Below, piece after piece: positions 1-6,160 of a DNA stretch of 39,369 nucleotides. Under the pieces are notes generated by a model, which saw nothing but the letters and a program-made list of their open reading frames with translations, was not told the origin of the DNA and ran no database searches. Numbering within the stretch: position 1 is the first letter of the stretch; the number at the start of each line of letters is the position of its first letter. Position numbers and translations under genes: made by a program. The stretch comes from a bacterium (GTDB lineage Bacteria > Cyanobacteriota > Sericytochromatia > S15B-MN24 > VGJW01): the NCBI GenBank assembly GCA_021781555.1, contig JAJXWQ010000033.1:1-39369 (forward strand), given 5' to 3'.

Positions 1-65
1 ACGGGGACCGGTTGCGCAGCGAAGCGACCGCGCAGAGGGCCCCGTTCAAACTGCAAAAGGCCTAG
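1..65 (+). repeat. CTAG element copy 1 (truncated by window edge)
   Basis: This is the right part of the dispersed element: the ACGGGG arm, core GGTTGCGCAGCGAAGCGACC, arm GGGCCCCGT, then TTCAAACTGCAAAAGG and the terminal CTAG at 62-65. The left half lies outside the window. The CTAG contains the TAG stop codon of the minus-strand exonuclease gene, so the gene ends exactly at the element boundary. The core and right end match the full copies at 11018, 14084 and 36975 almost base for base. Confidence 0.85.
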
Positions 66-592
66 GCCCGGGAGATGGGTCGCCAGCCTTCCGCCAGGGC
101 CTGGATGACGATCCCGGCGCAGGCCTCGGCGTCCGACGCCGCGTCGTGGTGACGCAGCGGGATCCGCAGATGCCGGCACACGTCGGGTAGCGTCGTGGGT
201 CGGATGTTCCACATCCGCCTGGCCAGCCGCACCGTGCACTCGAAGGGCTGTGGCGGCGCAGCCTCGCCCGCTGCCTCACAGCACGCGAACAACACCCCGC
301 GGTCGAAGCTCGCATTGTGGGCTGCCAGAAAGTGGGCGTCTGCCAGGGTCTGCTGGACCTCGGGCCAGATATCCTCAAAGGTCGGGCTCTGCGACACGTC
401 CTGCCACGAGATGCCGTGGATGTGCGTGAACGCGAATCGGCGTCGCGGGGGCCGGATGAGGAAGACCTGGCGGGCGGCGACCTGGCCACCCTCGACGCGT
501 ACCAGGCCCAGCGCGCAGGCGCTGTCGCGCCCTGGATCCGCGGTCTCGAAGTCCAGGGCGACGAAGCAGGTATCTTTGGCGGTCGGGAGCAT
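62..592 (-). CDS. DnaQ-like 3'-5' exonuclease (DEDDh family)
   Basis: The 176-residue protein is a single exonuclease domain. Motif Exo I is ALDFETA (Asp14, Glu16), Exo II is HNASFDRG, and Exo III is HHDAASDAEAC, with the His-x4-Asp spacing of DEDDh nucleases such as the DNA polymerase III epsilon subunit and RNase T. It should remove nucleotides from 3' ends of DNA or RNA using two metal ions. The length suits a stand-alone proofreading or repair exonuclease, and no polymerase-binding tail is obvious. I chose the ATG at 592 because GGAGAGG lies upstream and the conserved domain starts just after it; an ATG at 658 would add 22 unconserved residues. The stop codon lies in the CTAG end of repeat copy 1. 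The exact substrate is unknown. Confidence 0.88.
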   Translation of the reverse strand: MLPTAKDTCFVALDFETADPGRDSACALGLVRVEGGQVAARQVFLIRPPRRRFAFTHIHGISWQDVSQSPTFEDIWPEVQQTLADAHFLAAHNASFDRGVLFACCEAAGEAAPPQPFECTVRLARRMWNIRPTTLPDVCRHLRIPLRHHDAASDAEACAGIVIQALAEGWRPISRA

Positions 593-691
593 CCGCAGGT
601 CACCCTCTCCGAAAGGCAGACCGCGCCAGTCAAGGAGCGGCGGCCGGCATGGTAGCACGCAGCGGCTGCTGCGGGGCCACCAAAGCCCCCT

Positions 692-798
692 TTAGCCCGT
701 TTTCAGCTTGAAATGGTCCCTCTGCGCGGTCGCTTCGCTGCGCAACCGGTCCCATTTTGACCCCTTTGCCATATCAACTCAACCGAAAATCGCTCTAG
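692..798 (-). repeat. CTAG element copy 2 (diverged, inverted)
   Basis: A reverse-orientation, diverged copy of about 107 bp. It starts TTAG (692), has the GCTTGAAATGG equivalent of GTTTGAACGG, an intact core on the minus strand (GGTCGCTTCGCTGCGCAACC on plus), and ends CGCTCTAG at 798. It lies between the divergently transcribed exonuclease and PPC genes. The outer stem is changed to ATGG and CCAT, so these pairs are retained although the sequence differs from the consensus. Confidence 0.7.
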
Positions 799-804
799 CC
801 CGAT

Positions 805-844
805 AAAGCGACCGCACAGAGGGACCCGTTGCAGCTGAAAACGG
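805..844 (+). repeat. CTAG element copy 3 (right-half fragment)
   Basis: This fragment carries the right half of the element: AAGCGACCGCACAGAGGG, then CCCGTTGCAGCTGAAAACGG. Instead of CCTAG it continues directly into TATAAGG (846-852), a -10-like sequence about 50 bp before the PPC-domain gene. It lies only 6 bp from copy 2, so the pair may be one rearranged insertion. Copy 6, upstream of the DksA-like gene, has the same TATAA junction. Confidence 0.6.
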
Positions 845-900
845 TATAAGGTGGATCGATCGGTCGGCACCGCGGGATCGAGAGGGGAGCCATTCGGGCG

Positions 901-1320
901 ATGAGCGCACAGACCAGGGGAATCCTCCAGTTCGCAGTCCTGGGTCCGGGCGACGAGGCGATCTCGGCGCTCGAAGCCCTGGCGAGCAAGAACGGCATCA
1001 AGGCCGCGTCGTTCGTGGCGATCGGAGCTTTTTCGAGCGCGACCCTGGGCTACTTCGACCGCCAGTCACGGTCTTACGAGCGCCTGCCGTACGCCGAGCA
1101 GGTCGAGGTCTGCTCGCTGGTGGGCAACATCGCCTGGCTGGATGCCAAGCCCAAGGTCCATGCCCATTGCGTCATCGGCCTCCGCGACGGCTCTACCCGC
1201 GGAGGGCACCTGCTCGAGGGGCACGTCTGGCCGACCCTCGAGGTCAGGCTCGAGATCCTTGCGACCGAGCTCGTCAGGCTCCAGGTTCCGGAGATCGGTC
1301 TGGCCTTGCTCGAGCTGTAG
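901..1320 (+). CDS. PPC/DUF296 domain protein
   Basis: The 139-residue protein is one PPC (plants and prokaryotes conserved, DUF296) domain. The diagnostic C-terminal half reads AHCVIGLRDGSTRGGHLLEG, followed by a Glu-Val-Arg-Leu-Glu strand, as in bacterial members; these form trimers and bind metal through His residues. In plants the domain occurs in AT-hook DNA-binding proteins, but here there is no AT-hook, so DNA binding is not implied and the function is unknown. The gene converges on glmS with only 2 bp between the stop codons. Upstream lie two decayed copies of the CTAG element and a TATAAG -10-like sequence. Confidence 0.85.
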   Translation: MSAQTRGILQFAVLGPGDEAISALEALASKNGIKAASFVAIGAFSSATLGYFDRQSRSYERLPYAEQVEVCSLVGNIAWLDAKPKVHAHCVIGLRDGSTRGGHLLEGHVWPTLEVRLEILATELVRLQVPEIGLALLEL

Positions 1321-1322
1321 CG

Positions 1323-3164
1323 CTACTCGACCGTCACGGACTTGGCCAGGTTGCGAGGCTGGTCGATGTCCTTGCCCAGGATCCGAGCGGTATAGTATGC
1401 CAGCAGCTGCAGGGGCACGACGTTGATGACCGGGCTCACGAGCTCGGAACAGCCCGGGACGTAGATCACGCGGTCCACGTGCGCCGTGATGGCGCGATCG
1501 CCCTCCGTCGCGATGGCGATGACGGTGCCCCGCGCCGCACCCTTGCGGCTCTTGGCCTCCTGGAGGTTGGATATGACCTTGTCGTAGGTCGAGCTGCGCG
1601 TGGCGAGCGCCAGAACGGGCATGGCCTCGTTGATCAGCGCGATCGGCCCGTGCTTCATCTCGCCGGCCGCGTATGCCTCGGCGTGGATGTATGAGATCTC
1701 CTTGAGCTTGAGGGCGCCTTCCATGGCCGTGGGGAAGTTGATCCCGCGCCCGAGGAAAAGGAAATGCTGCGACAGGGCGAAGGTCTCGGCCAGGGCCTGG
1801 ACCTCGTCGGCCGTCTCCAGGGTCTGCTTGACCAGGCCCGGGAGGCGCTTCATGTCGTTGATGAGACCTGCGACCACCGCGTCCGCGAGTTCCTCGCGAA
1901 CCTGGCCGAGGTGGGTCGCCAGCAGCAGCAGCGCCGCGACCATGCTGGTGTAGGCCTTGGTGGAGGCCACGCTGATCTCGGGACCGGATTGCAAGGAGAG
2001 CACACCATCGACCTCGCGGGACATCGTCGAACCGATGGCGTTGATGATGCCGAGCGTCTTGGCCCCGAGCCGCCGGCACTCGCGCAGGGCGGCAAGGGTA
2101 TCGGCCGTCTCGCCCGATTGCGAGATCGCGATGGCCAGCGTGCGGTCCGTGATCACGGGGTCCCGGTACCGGAACTCCGATGCGAAGTCGACCTCGACAG
2201 GTAAACGTGAAAGCCGCTCGATCATGTACTTGCCGACCAGCCCCGCGTAATAGGCGGTTCCGCACGCCACGATGACGATGCGGTCTATCGACCGCAGCTC
2301 GGCCTCAGACAGTCCGAGATCGCCCAGGAAGACGCGGCCCTCGCGCTCGTCGAGCCGCCCGCCGAGCGTGTTGGTGAGACTCGAGGGCTGCTCGAAGATC
2401 TCCTTGAGCATGAAGTGCTCGTATCCGGCTTTCTCGGCGGCAGCGGGATTCCAGTCGATCCGATGGACCTCCTTGACCTTGGGCAAACCCTCGTGGTCGA
2501 AGACGCGAACACCCTCCTTGCTGACCACGACGACCTCGCCATCGTCCAGGTAGACGACCTGGCGGGTGTAGTCCAGGATCGCCGTGACGTCTGACGCCAG
2601 AAAGTGCTCCTCGCTGCCCAGGCCCGCCACGAGGGGTGCGCCGTGGCGCAATCCCACCACCTTGCCGGGCTCATCCCGGTGCATGAACACGGTGGCAAAG
2701 GTTCCTTCGATGCGTCGGTAGGCGGCCAGGACCGCGGCGAAAAGGTCCCCCGCGTAGAGGGACTCCACGAGGTGCGCCAGCACCTCGGTATCCGTGTCGG
2801 ACTCGAAGCGATGTCCCGCGTCGGAAAGCTCGCGCTTGAGGTCGAGGTAGTTCTCGATGATTCCGTTGTGCACGACCACGATCTGGCCGCTGCAATCCGT
2901 GTGCGGATGGGCGTTGAAGGCCGTGGGACGTCCGTGGGTGGCCCAGCGCGTGTGGCCGATTCCGACGTTGCCTGTCAGCGGGGCGCGCTTGAGGCCCTCC
3001 TCGAGATTGTTGAGCTTTCCCACCTCGCGCCGAAGCACGAGCTCGCCGCCGTCAGCGATCGCCAGCCCCGCTGAATCGTAGCCCCGATACTCCAGCCGGC
3101 GCAGGCCATGCATCAGGACCTCGCTGGCTTGCTGGTTTCCTACATATCCGACGATTCCACACAC
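1323..3164 (-). CDS. glmS: glutamine--fructose-6-phosphate aminotransferase (isomerizing)
   Basis: At 613 residues this is a normal-length GlmS. It converts fructose 6-phosphate and glutamine to glucosamine 6-phosphate, the entry step to UDP-GlcNAc for peptidoglycan and lipid sugars. The N-terminal glutaminase starts CGIVGYVG, with the catalytic Cys right after the initiator, and has RWATHGRP and HNGIIENY. Two SIS sugar-isomerase domains follow (ACGTAYYAG and SQSGETADT motifs), and the C-terminus ends in the typical KSVTVE. Translation starts at GTG, which is correct because Cys must become residue 1. The start codon overlaps the palindrome ACTTGGCCAAGT (3163-3174). I see no glmS ribozyme core in the leader. 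Confidence 0.97.
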   Translation of the reverse strand: MCGIVGYVGNQQASEVLMHGLRRLEYRGYDSAGLAIADGGELVLRREVGKLNNLEEGLKRAPLTGNVGIGHTRWATHGRPTAFNAHPHTDCSGQIVVVHNGIIENYLDLKRELSDAGHRFESDTDTEVLAHLVESLYAGDLFAAVLAAYRRIEGTFATVFMHRDEPGKVVGLRHGAPLVAGLGSEEHFLASDVTAILDYTRQVVYLDDGEVVVVSKEGVRVFDHEGLPKVKEVHRIDWNPAAAEKAGYEHFMLKEIFEQPSSLTNTLGGRLDEREGRVFLGDLGLSEAELRSIDRIVIVACGTAYYAGLVGKYMIERLSRLPVEVDFASEFRYRDPVITDRTLAIAISQSGETADTLAALRECRRLGAKTLGIINAIGSTMSREVDGVLSLQSGPEISVASTKAYTSMVAALLLLATHLGQVREELADAVVAGLINDMKRLPGLVKQTLETADEVQALAETFALSQHFLFLGRGINFPTAMEGALKLKEISYIHAEAYAAGEMKHGPIALINEAMPVLALATRSSTYDKVISNLQEAKSRKGAARGTVIAIATEGDRAITAHVDRVIYVPGCSELVSPVINVVPLQLLAYYTARILGKDIDQPRNLAKSVTVE

Positions 3165-3239
3165 TTGGCCAAGTTTCCCATCAGAACGAAAAACAGCGCG
3201 ACCTCAGGCCTACGGCCCACCGCAGAAAGGCTCGCGAAG

Positions 3240-3475
3240 CATCCTGATATAGTCTAGCAGTGGGTTTCGCTGTTTATCGTCAGCGCCTTGTCATGGACGA
3301 CGTTTTCCGGATGGGCCCGTTCGTTCGCTCTGTCCGGTGACAGGCCTCACTGCCCGACCGGTCGAGCGCGCCTAGGCTAGGAGTCATCGTAAGATTTCCC
3401 GACCCAACCTCCTTGCCAACCTGGAGGTTGATTACCCGCCCGAGCCCCGCCGTCCCCCCGGCGGGGCTTTTTTTT
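3240..3475 (+). ncRNA. candidate small RNA ending in an orphan terminator
   Basis: The stretch between the start of glmS (transcribed away) and the next plus-strand gene has no credible ORF but ends in a textbook intrinsic terminator (3443-3475). Just upstream is a hairpin, CAACCTCC pairing with GGAGGTTG, at about 3410-3430. A TATAGT at 3248-3253 could be a -10 box, but I see no good -35. A terminator with no gene before it suggests a small RNA of up to about 220 nt. The 5' end is a guess and no known RNA family was recognised. Confidence 0.4.
3443..3475 (+). terminator. intrinsic terminator
   Basis: Stem AGCCCCGCCG (3443-3452) pairs perfectly with CGGCGGGGCT (3459-3468), with a 6-base loop and eight T residues at 3468-3475. 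No annotated plus-strand gene lies upstream in the window since the PPC gene, beyond glmS. Confidence 0.88.
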
Positions 3476-3531
3476 GCCCGACGGCGAAACGAGTCTTTGG
3501 TAAACATTTGGTTAAGCCTAGAACTTTTAGC

Positions 3532-3560
3532 TTTACTTCATCTTAAACAAGCGCTAGTAT
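3532..3560 (+). promoter_or_regulatory. sigma-70-type promoter of the prenyltransferase gene
   Basis: TTTACT (3532-3537), a 17-bp spacer and TAGTAT (3555-3560) lie in an AT-rich patch between the terminator and the ChlG-like gene. Transcription would start near 3567, giving a leader of about 110 nt. Confidence 0.5.
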
Positions 3561-3675
3561 CGGGCCAGTAGATAAGGGGTTCCCTGGGTGAGGACGCCCA
3601 GGCGGACTGTCGGCCGGATTCGTGGCCAGACTGACCGCCCGGCGTGACCTTCCGTCGGAAGGATACGTTCCAGAG

Positions 3676-4668
3676 ATGCAACTGCGCTCGTTCCCGGTCG
3701 TGGCCCGGACGACTGAAGAATTGCGCCCTCCCCTGGCGCGGCGGACGCTCTCGCTGTGGCGCCTGATGCTCGCGCTCGGGCGGCCCTCGAGCTGGGTGCT
3801 GCCGATGATCGCCCTGGCCAGCGGCGCGCTCGCGTCGGGAGCCGTGACCCTGGACCGGGATCACGCGTTGCGCCTGGTCTGCGGATTGCTGCTGGCAGGC
3901 CCGTTGATGGGCGGAATGAACGCCGTGGTAAACGCCCTGTTCGACCGCGACATCGACGCCATCAACTGCCCCGATCGCCCTCTGCCTTCCGGCCAGATCT
4001 CGACCAACGCGGTCATCGCCCAGATGGGCTTGATGAGCCTGGCCATCCTCCTCTACGCCCATTTCCTCGAGGCGGGCCTCGGTACGCACCTGGATTCCCG
4101 GCTCGGGCTCGGGACCTCGAATGCCGGTGGCATCTTCCTCCTGGTCGCCCTCACCTTGGGCCTCATCTTCGCGGAGAACGCCCCGCCGCTCTCGCTGCGA
4201 CGCAACACCTGGCTGTCGGGCGTGTTCTTCGGAGTCATCGCCGTGCTGCTGCCGTGGCTCATGGGCAACCTCCTTTTCGGCCCGCTGACCCTGGCTTCAA
4301 CCCTTTACGGAGTGTCCTTCGGCCTGGGCGCCGTGGGCCTGCTGATCCTCCTGGCCCTGCGCAAGGTCGAAGGCGACCGCCGCGTGGGCGTCCGCTCCCT
4401 GTCTGCCTTGTTGGGCCCGGAGGTGGGAGTTGCGATCGGGGCGATCATGGTCGACACGGCATACCTGGCGGCAGGGATCCTGATGGCGGGCCAGCGCTGG
4501 GTCTCGGTTGCGGCCCTGGGTGTCCTGCTGGCCCTGCAGGTCGCGCTCCAGGTCTGGTTCCTGCGCCGCCGCGTGCCGCCGCGGTGGACCCTCGCCGCGG
4601 CCATCGCGCTGTTCGGCGCCGGGATGATCGTCTCGGCCGCGACCTTGATGTCGCGAACCTCCCTCTAG
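3676..4668 (+). CDS. ChlG/BchG-like UbiA prenyltransferase with altered Asp motifs
   Basis: The 330-residue polytopic membrane protein belongs to the UbiA superfamily and follows (bacterio)chlorophyll synthase closely: GPLMGG, then DRDIDAINCPDRPLPSGQIS, an APPLSLRRNTWL block, LPWLMGNLLFG, and KVEGDRRVGVRSL. Those enzymes attach a prenyl tail to chlorophyllide using prenyl diphosphate and Mg2+. The ND pairs that open both metal-binding motifs are altered here (Asn86-Ala87 and Leu226-Ala227), while the downstream Asp90, Asp92, Asp94, Glu232 and Asp234 remain. No other pigment gene is present, so the substrate may differ. I chose ATG 3676 because AAGGA lies upstream; GTG 3622 is possible. The stop codon is the CTAG end of repeat copy 4. 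Confidence 0.8.
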   Translation: MQLRSFPVVARTTEELRPPLARRTLSLWRLMLALGRPSSWVLPMIALASGALASGAVTLDRDHALRLVCGLLLAGPLMGGMNAVVNALFDRDIDAINCPDRPLPSGQISTNAVIAQMGLMSLAILLYAHFLEAGLGTHLDSRLGLGTSNAGGIFLLVALTLGLIFAENAPPLSLRRNTWLSGVFFGVIAVLLPWLMGNLLFGPLTLASTLYGVSFGLGAVGLLILLALRKVEGDRRVGVRSLSALLGPEVGVAIGAIMVDTAYLAAGILMAGQRWVSVAALGVLLALQVALQVWFLRRRVPPRWTLAAAIALFGAGMIVSAATLMSRTSL

Positions 4669-4763
4669 ACCTTTTGCAGTTTGAACGGGCCCCTCGGCGC
4701 GGTCGCTGCGCTGGACGACCGGGACTCTTGAGGCCCGATTGGGTCAAGGCGAAATCGCCCTGA
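4665..4763 (-). repeat. CTAG element copy 4 (inverted, partly decayed)
   Basis: A reverse-orientation copy beginning CTAG (4665-4668), then ACCTTTTGCAGTTTGAACGG, GCCCC and a degenerate core (GGTCGCTGCGCTGGACGACC). The distal part decays through GGGTCAAGGCGAAATCGCCC, and a clear terminal CTAG is lost. The first CTAG contains the TAG stop of the ChlG-like gene, so the element abuts the coding end exactly. Confidence 0.75.
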
Positions 4764-4839
4764 TTGCAGCTGCCCAGGGCGTTCCAGGGCGCAAATCTTT
4801 CAGGCGAAACGTCGCATAATTACTGGGTTTCACTGAAAA

Positions 4840-4868
4840 TTTACCTTTTTACTATCTTTACATAACTT
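4840..4868 (+). promoter_or_regulatory. possible promoter in an AT-rich island
   Basis: TTTACC (4840-4845), a 17-bp spacer and TAACTT (4863-4868) lie within a conspicuously AT-rich stretch (about 4815-4875) in otherwise GC-rich DNA. The leader to the transglycosylase ATG would be about 120 nt. The match to consensus is moderate. Confidence 0.4.
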
Positions 4869-4994
4869 ACAAAGGCTGGTAGCCTGGTCCTTCAACCACC
4901 TAACGGGAATTCCGGATCTCATCGTTTCGCACCCAGCCACCTTCATACCAGCACTTTTCCATCCGGCCACGTCCCATCACTTCTGGCAGGAGTC

Positions 4995-5723
4995 ATGGTC
5001 AACACGCTGGTCTACTGGGCAGGCAGGCCCATCGGCATGCGCCGCGAGGCGACGCTCGGACACCGGGCGCAGGCTGCTTTGCTGTCGATCGCGCTCGTCG
5101 TCTTCATGGCGCTCGCGACCGTGCGTGCCTTGCAAGATCGCCCGGACACGATGGCGATCCCGGCGCAGGTTCACCACGCCGTGGCGGCGCACCGGCAAGT
5201 CGCAGCCCAGCATCCTCTGAAGCTGCGCGGGGACTACCACCAGGCCGTCGCGGCGCCGCCGATCTACCCCTATTCTCTGCAAATCCGGCACGTGGCGCGC
5301 AGGTTCAATCTTCCGGCCGACCTCGTCGCCGGCGTGGTCCGTACGGAGTCGCAGTTCAATCCGCGTTGCTTGTCACCGGTCGGGGCCGAGGGACTCATGC
5401 AGTTGATGCCTTCGACGGCCTGGCTCGTGGCCCGCAAGCTGGGCTGGCACCACTTCGACCTCTTCAATCCAACCGACAATCTGACCCTGGGCACCTACTT
5501 CCTCAAGGACCTTCTCAACCAGTACGGCGATCTCTCGACGGCCTTGAGCTACTACAACGCCGGGCAGTGGGGCATCGTCAGCCGCGGGGTCTACCGCAAC
5601 CGGGGCTACATCCGCGCCGTGCTCCGCCACTATCACGCTTATGGCGCCGAGCACCAGGCGTTGCTCACGGTCAAGCCCGTCCTCGCCCGACTCGAGGTCC
5701 GACCGATCCTGGCCGCCGAGTAG
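4995..5723 (+). CDS. membrane-anchored lytic transglycosylase
   Basis: The 242-residue protein has an N-terminal membrane segment (about residues 26-45) that should anchor it outside the cytoplasmic membrane. A C-terminal Slt/GEWL-like domain starts near residue 95. The catalytic Glu118 lies in RTESQFNP, followed by GAEGLMQLMPSTAW, the NLTLGTYFLKDLL block and ALSYYNAG, all hallmarks of lysozyme-like lytic transglycosylases. These cleave the MurNAc-GlcNAc bond of peptidoglycan to form 1,6-anhydro products. The ATG is preceded by GGCAGGAG at good spacing. The gene stands alone; its role in growth, division or envelope-machine assembly cannot be read from the context. Confidence 0.92.
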   Translation: MVNTLVYWAGRPIGMRREATLGHRAQAALLSIALVVFMALATVRALQDRPDTMAIPAQVHHAVAAHRQVAAQHPLKLRGDYHQAVAAPPIYPYSLQIRHVARRFNLPADLVAGVVRTESQFNPRCLSPVGAEGLMQLMPSTAWLVARKLGWHHFDLFNPTDNLTLGTYFLKDLLNQYGDLSTALSYYNAGQWGIVSRGVYRNRGYIRAVLRHYHAYGAEHQALLTVKPVLARLEVRPILAAE

Positions 5724-5799
5724 GCGAGCCAGGTCGCGGGGCTTCTTTTCGGGTTCGTCAAACCGGCTTGAAGCCTTCGCTAATTCTTGCTCTTGGCCC

Positions 5800-5828
5800 T
5801 TGAATCCGGCGCAGCCTTGCGCTAGAGT
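5800..5828 (+). promoter_or_regulatory. sigma-70-type promoter
   Basis: TTGAAT (5800-5805), exactly 17 bp, then TAGAGT (5823-5828). Predicted start near 5835. It drives the stretch that ends in the terminator at 6069-6098. Confidence 0.6.
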
Positions 5829-5834
5829 AAACCT

Positions 5835-6098
5835 CCGCTCAAGCAGGATCCTTCAGGCTCGCGGCAACGCGTGAGGAGGGATCGTGGGTAGAGGCACCAA
5901 CATCATGTGGGGGGCGGCAATCGGTACCGCCGCCAGATCCCAGGATCGACCCCACGGGACCGGGATGCTGAGGCGCGGAGCGCCCCCGGAACCGCCGGCT
6001 GGAAGGCGATCGATGGCCGACCGAGCAGCCGCCATGTTCAGCGAGGCCAAACCGCTGCACGAGCATCGGGAGGCGAGTATTCGTCTCCTCTTTTTTTT
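5835..6098 (+). ncRNA. candidate structured RNA or attenuated leader
   Basis: A complete transcription unit of about 260 nt, promoter 5800-5828 and terminator 6069-6098, with no convincing protein. It can fold: CGTGGG (5883-5888) pairs with CCCACG (5951-5956) around a GGCGGC/GCCGCC hairpin (5913-5934), and further GC-rich palindromes follow. An SD-like GAGGAGG precedes a GTG at 5884, but that frame runs through the terminator into the next gene, so I doubt it is translated. It could be a 6S-like small RNA or a riboswitch/attenuator for the radical SAM gene 60 nt downstream. No known RNA family was recognised. Confidence 0.5.
6069..6098 (+). terminator. intrinsic terminator
   Basis: GGAGGCGA (6069-6076), loop GTAT, TCGTCTCC (6081-6088; one G-T pair), TC, then eight T residues (6091-6098). 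It lies upstream of, not after, a protein gene, which suggests attenuation or the end of a small RNA. Confidence 0.82.
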
Positions 6099-6160
6099 GG
6101 GCACGCGCCGGGCACCCGAGGTAACATGGCGGTTTACCGCAAAAAGAGGTGCAAACGACC

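Noticed and set aside
1066-2265. 399-residue open frame in another frame of the glmS gene
   Set aside because: It overlaps glmS, whose complete domains are unmistakable; the frame is rich in Arg, Gly and Pro and is a codon-bias shadow.
3165-3300. glmS ribozyme in the glmS leader
   Set aside because: I looked for the conserved core on the minus strand and saw none; the leader is short before the GTG start.
3280-3507. 75-residue minus-strand frame across the orphan terminator
   Set aside because: It spans the terminator hairpin and has no ribosome site or protein-like pattern.
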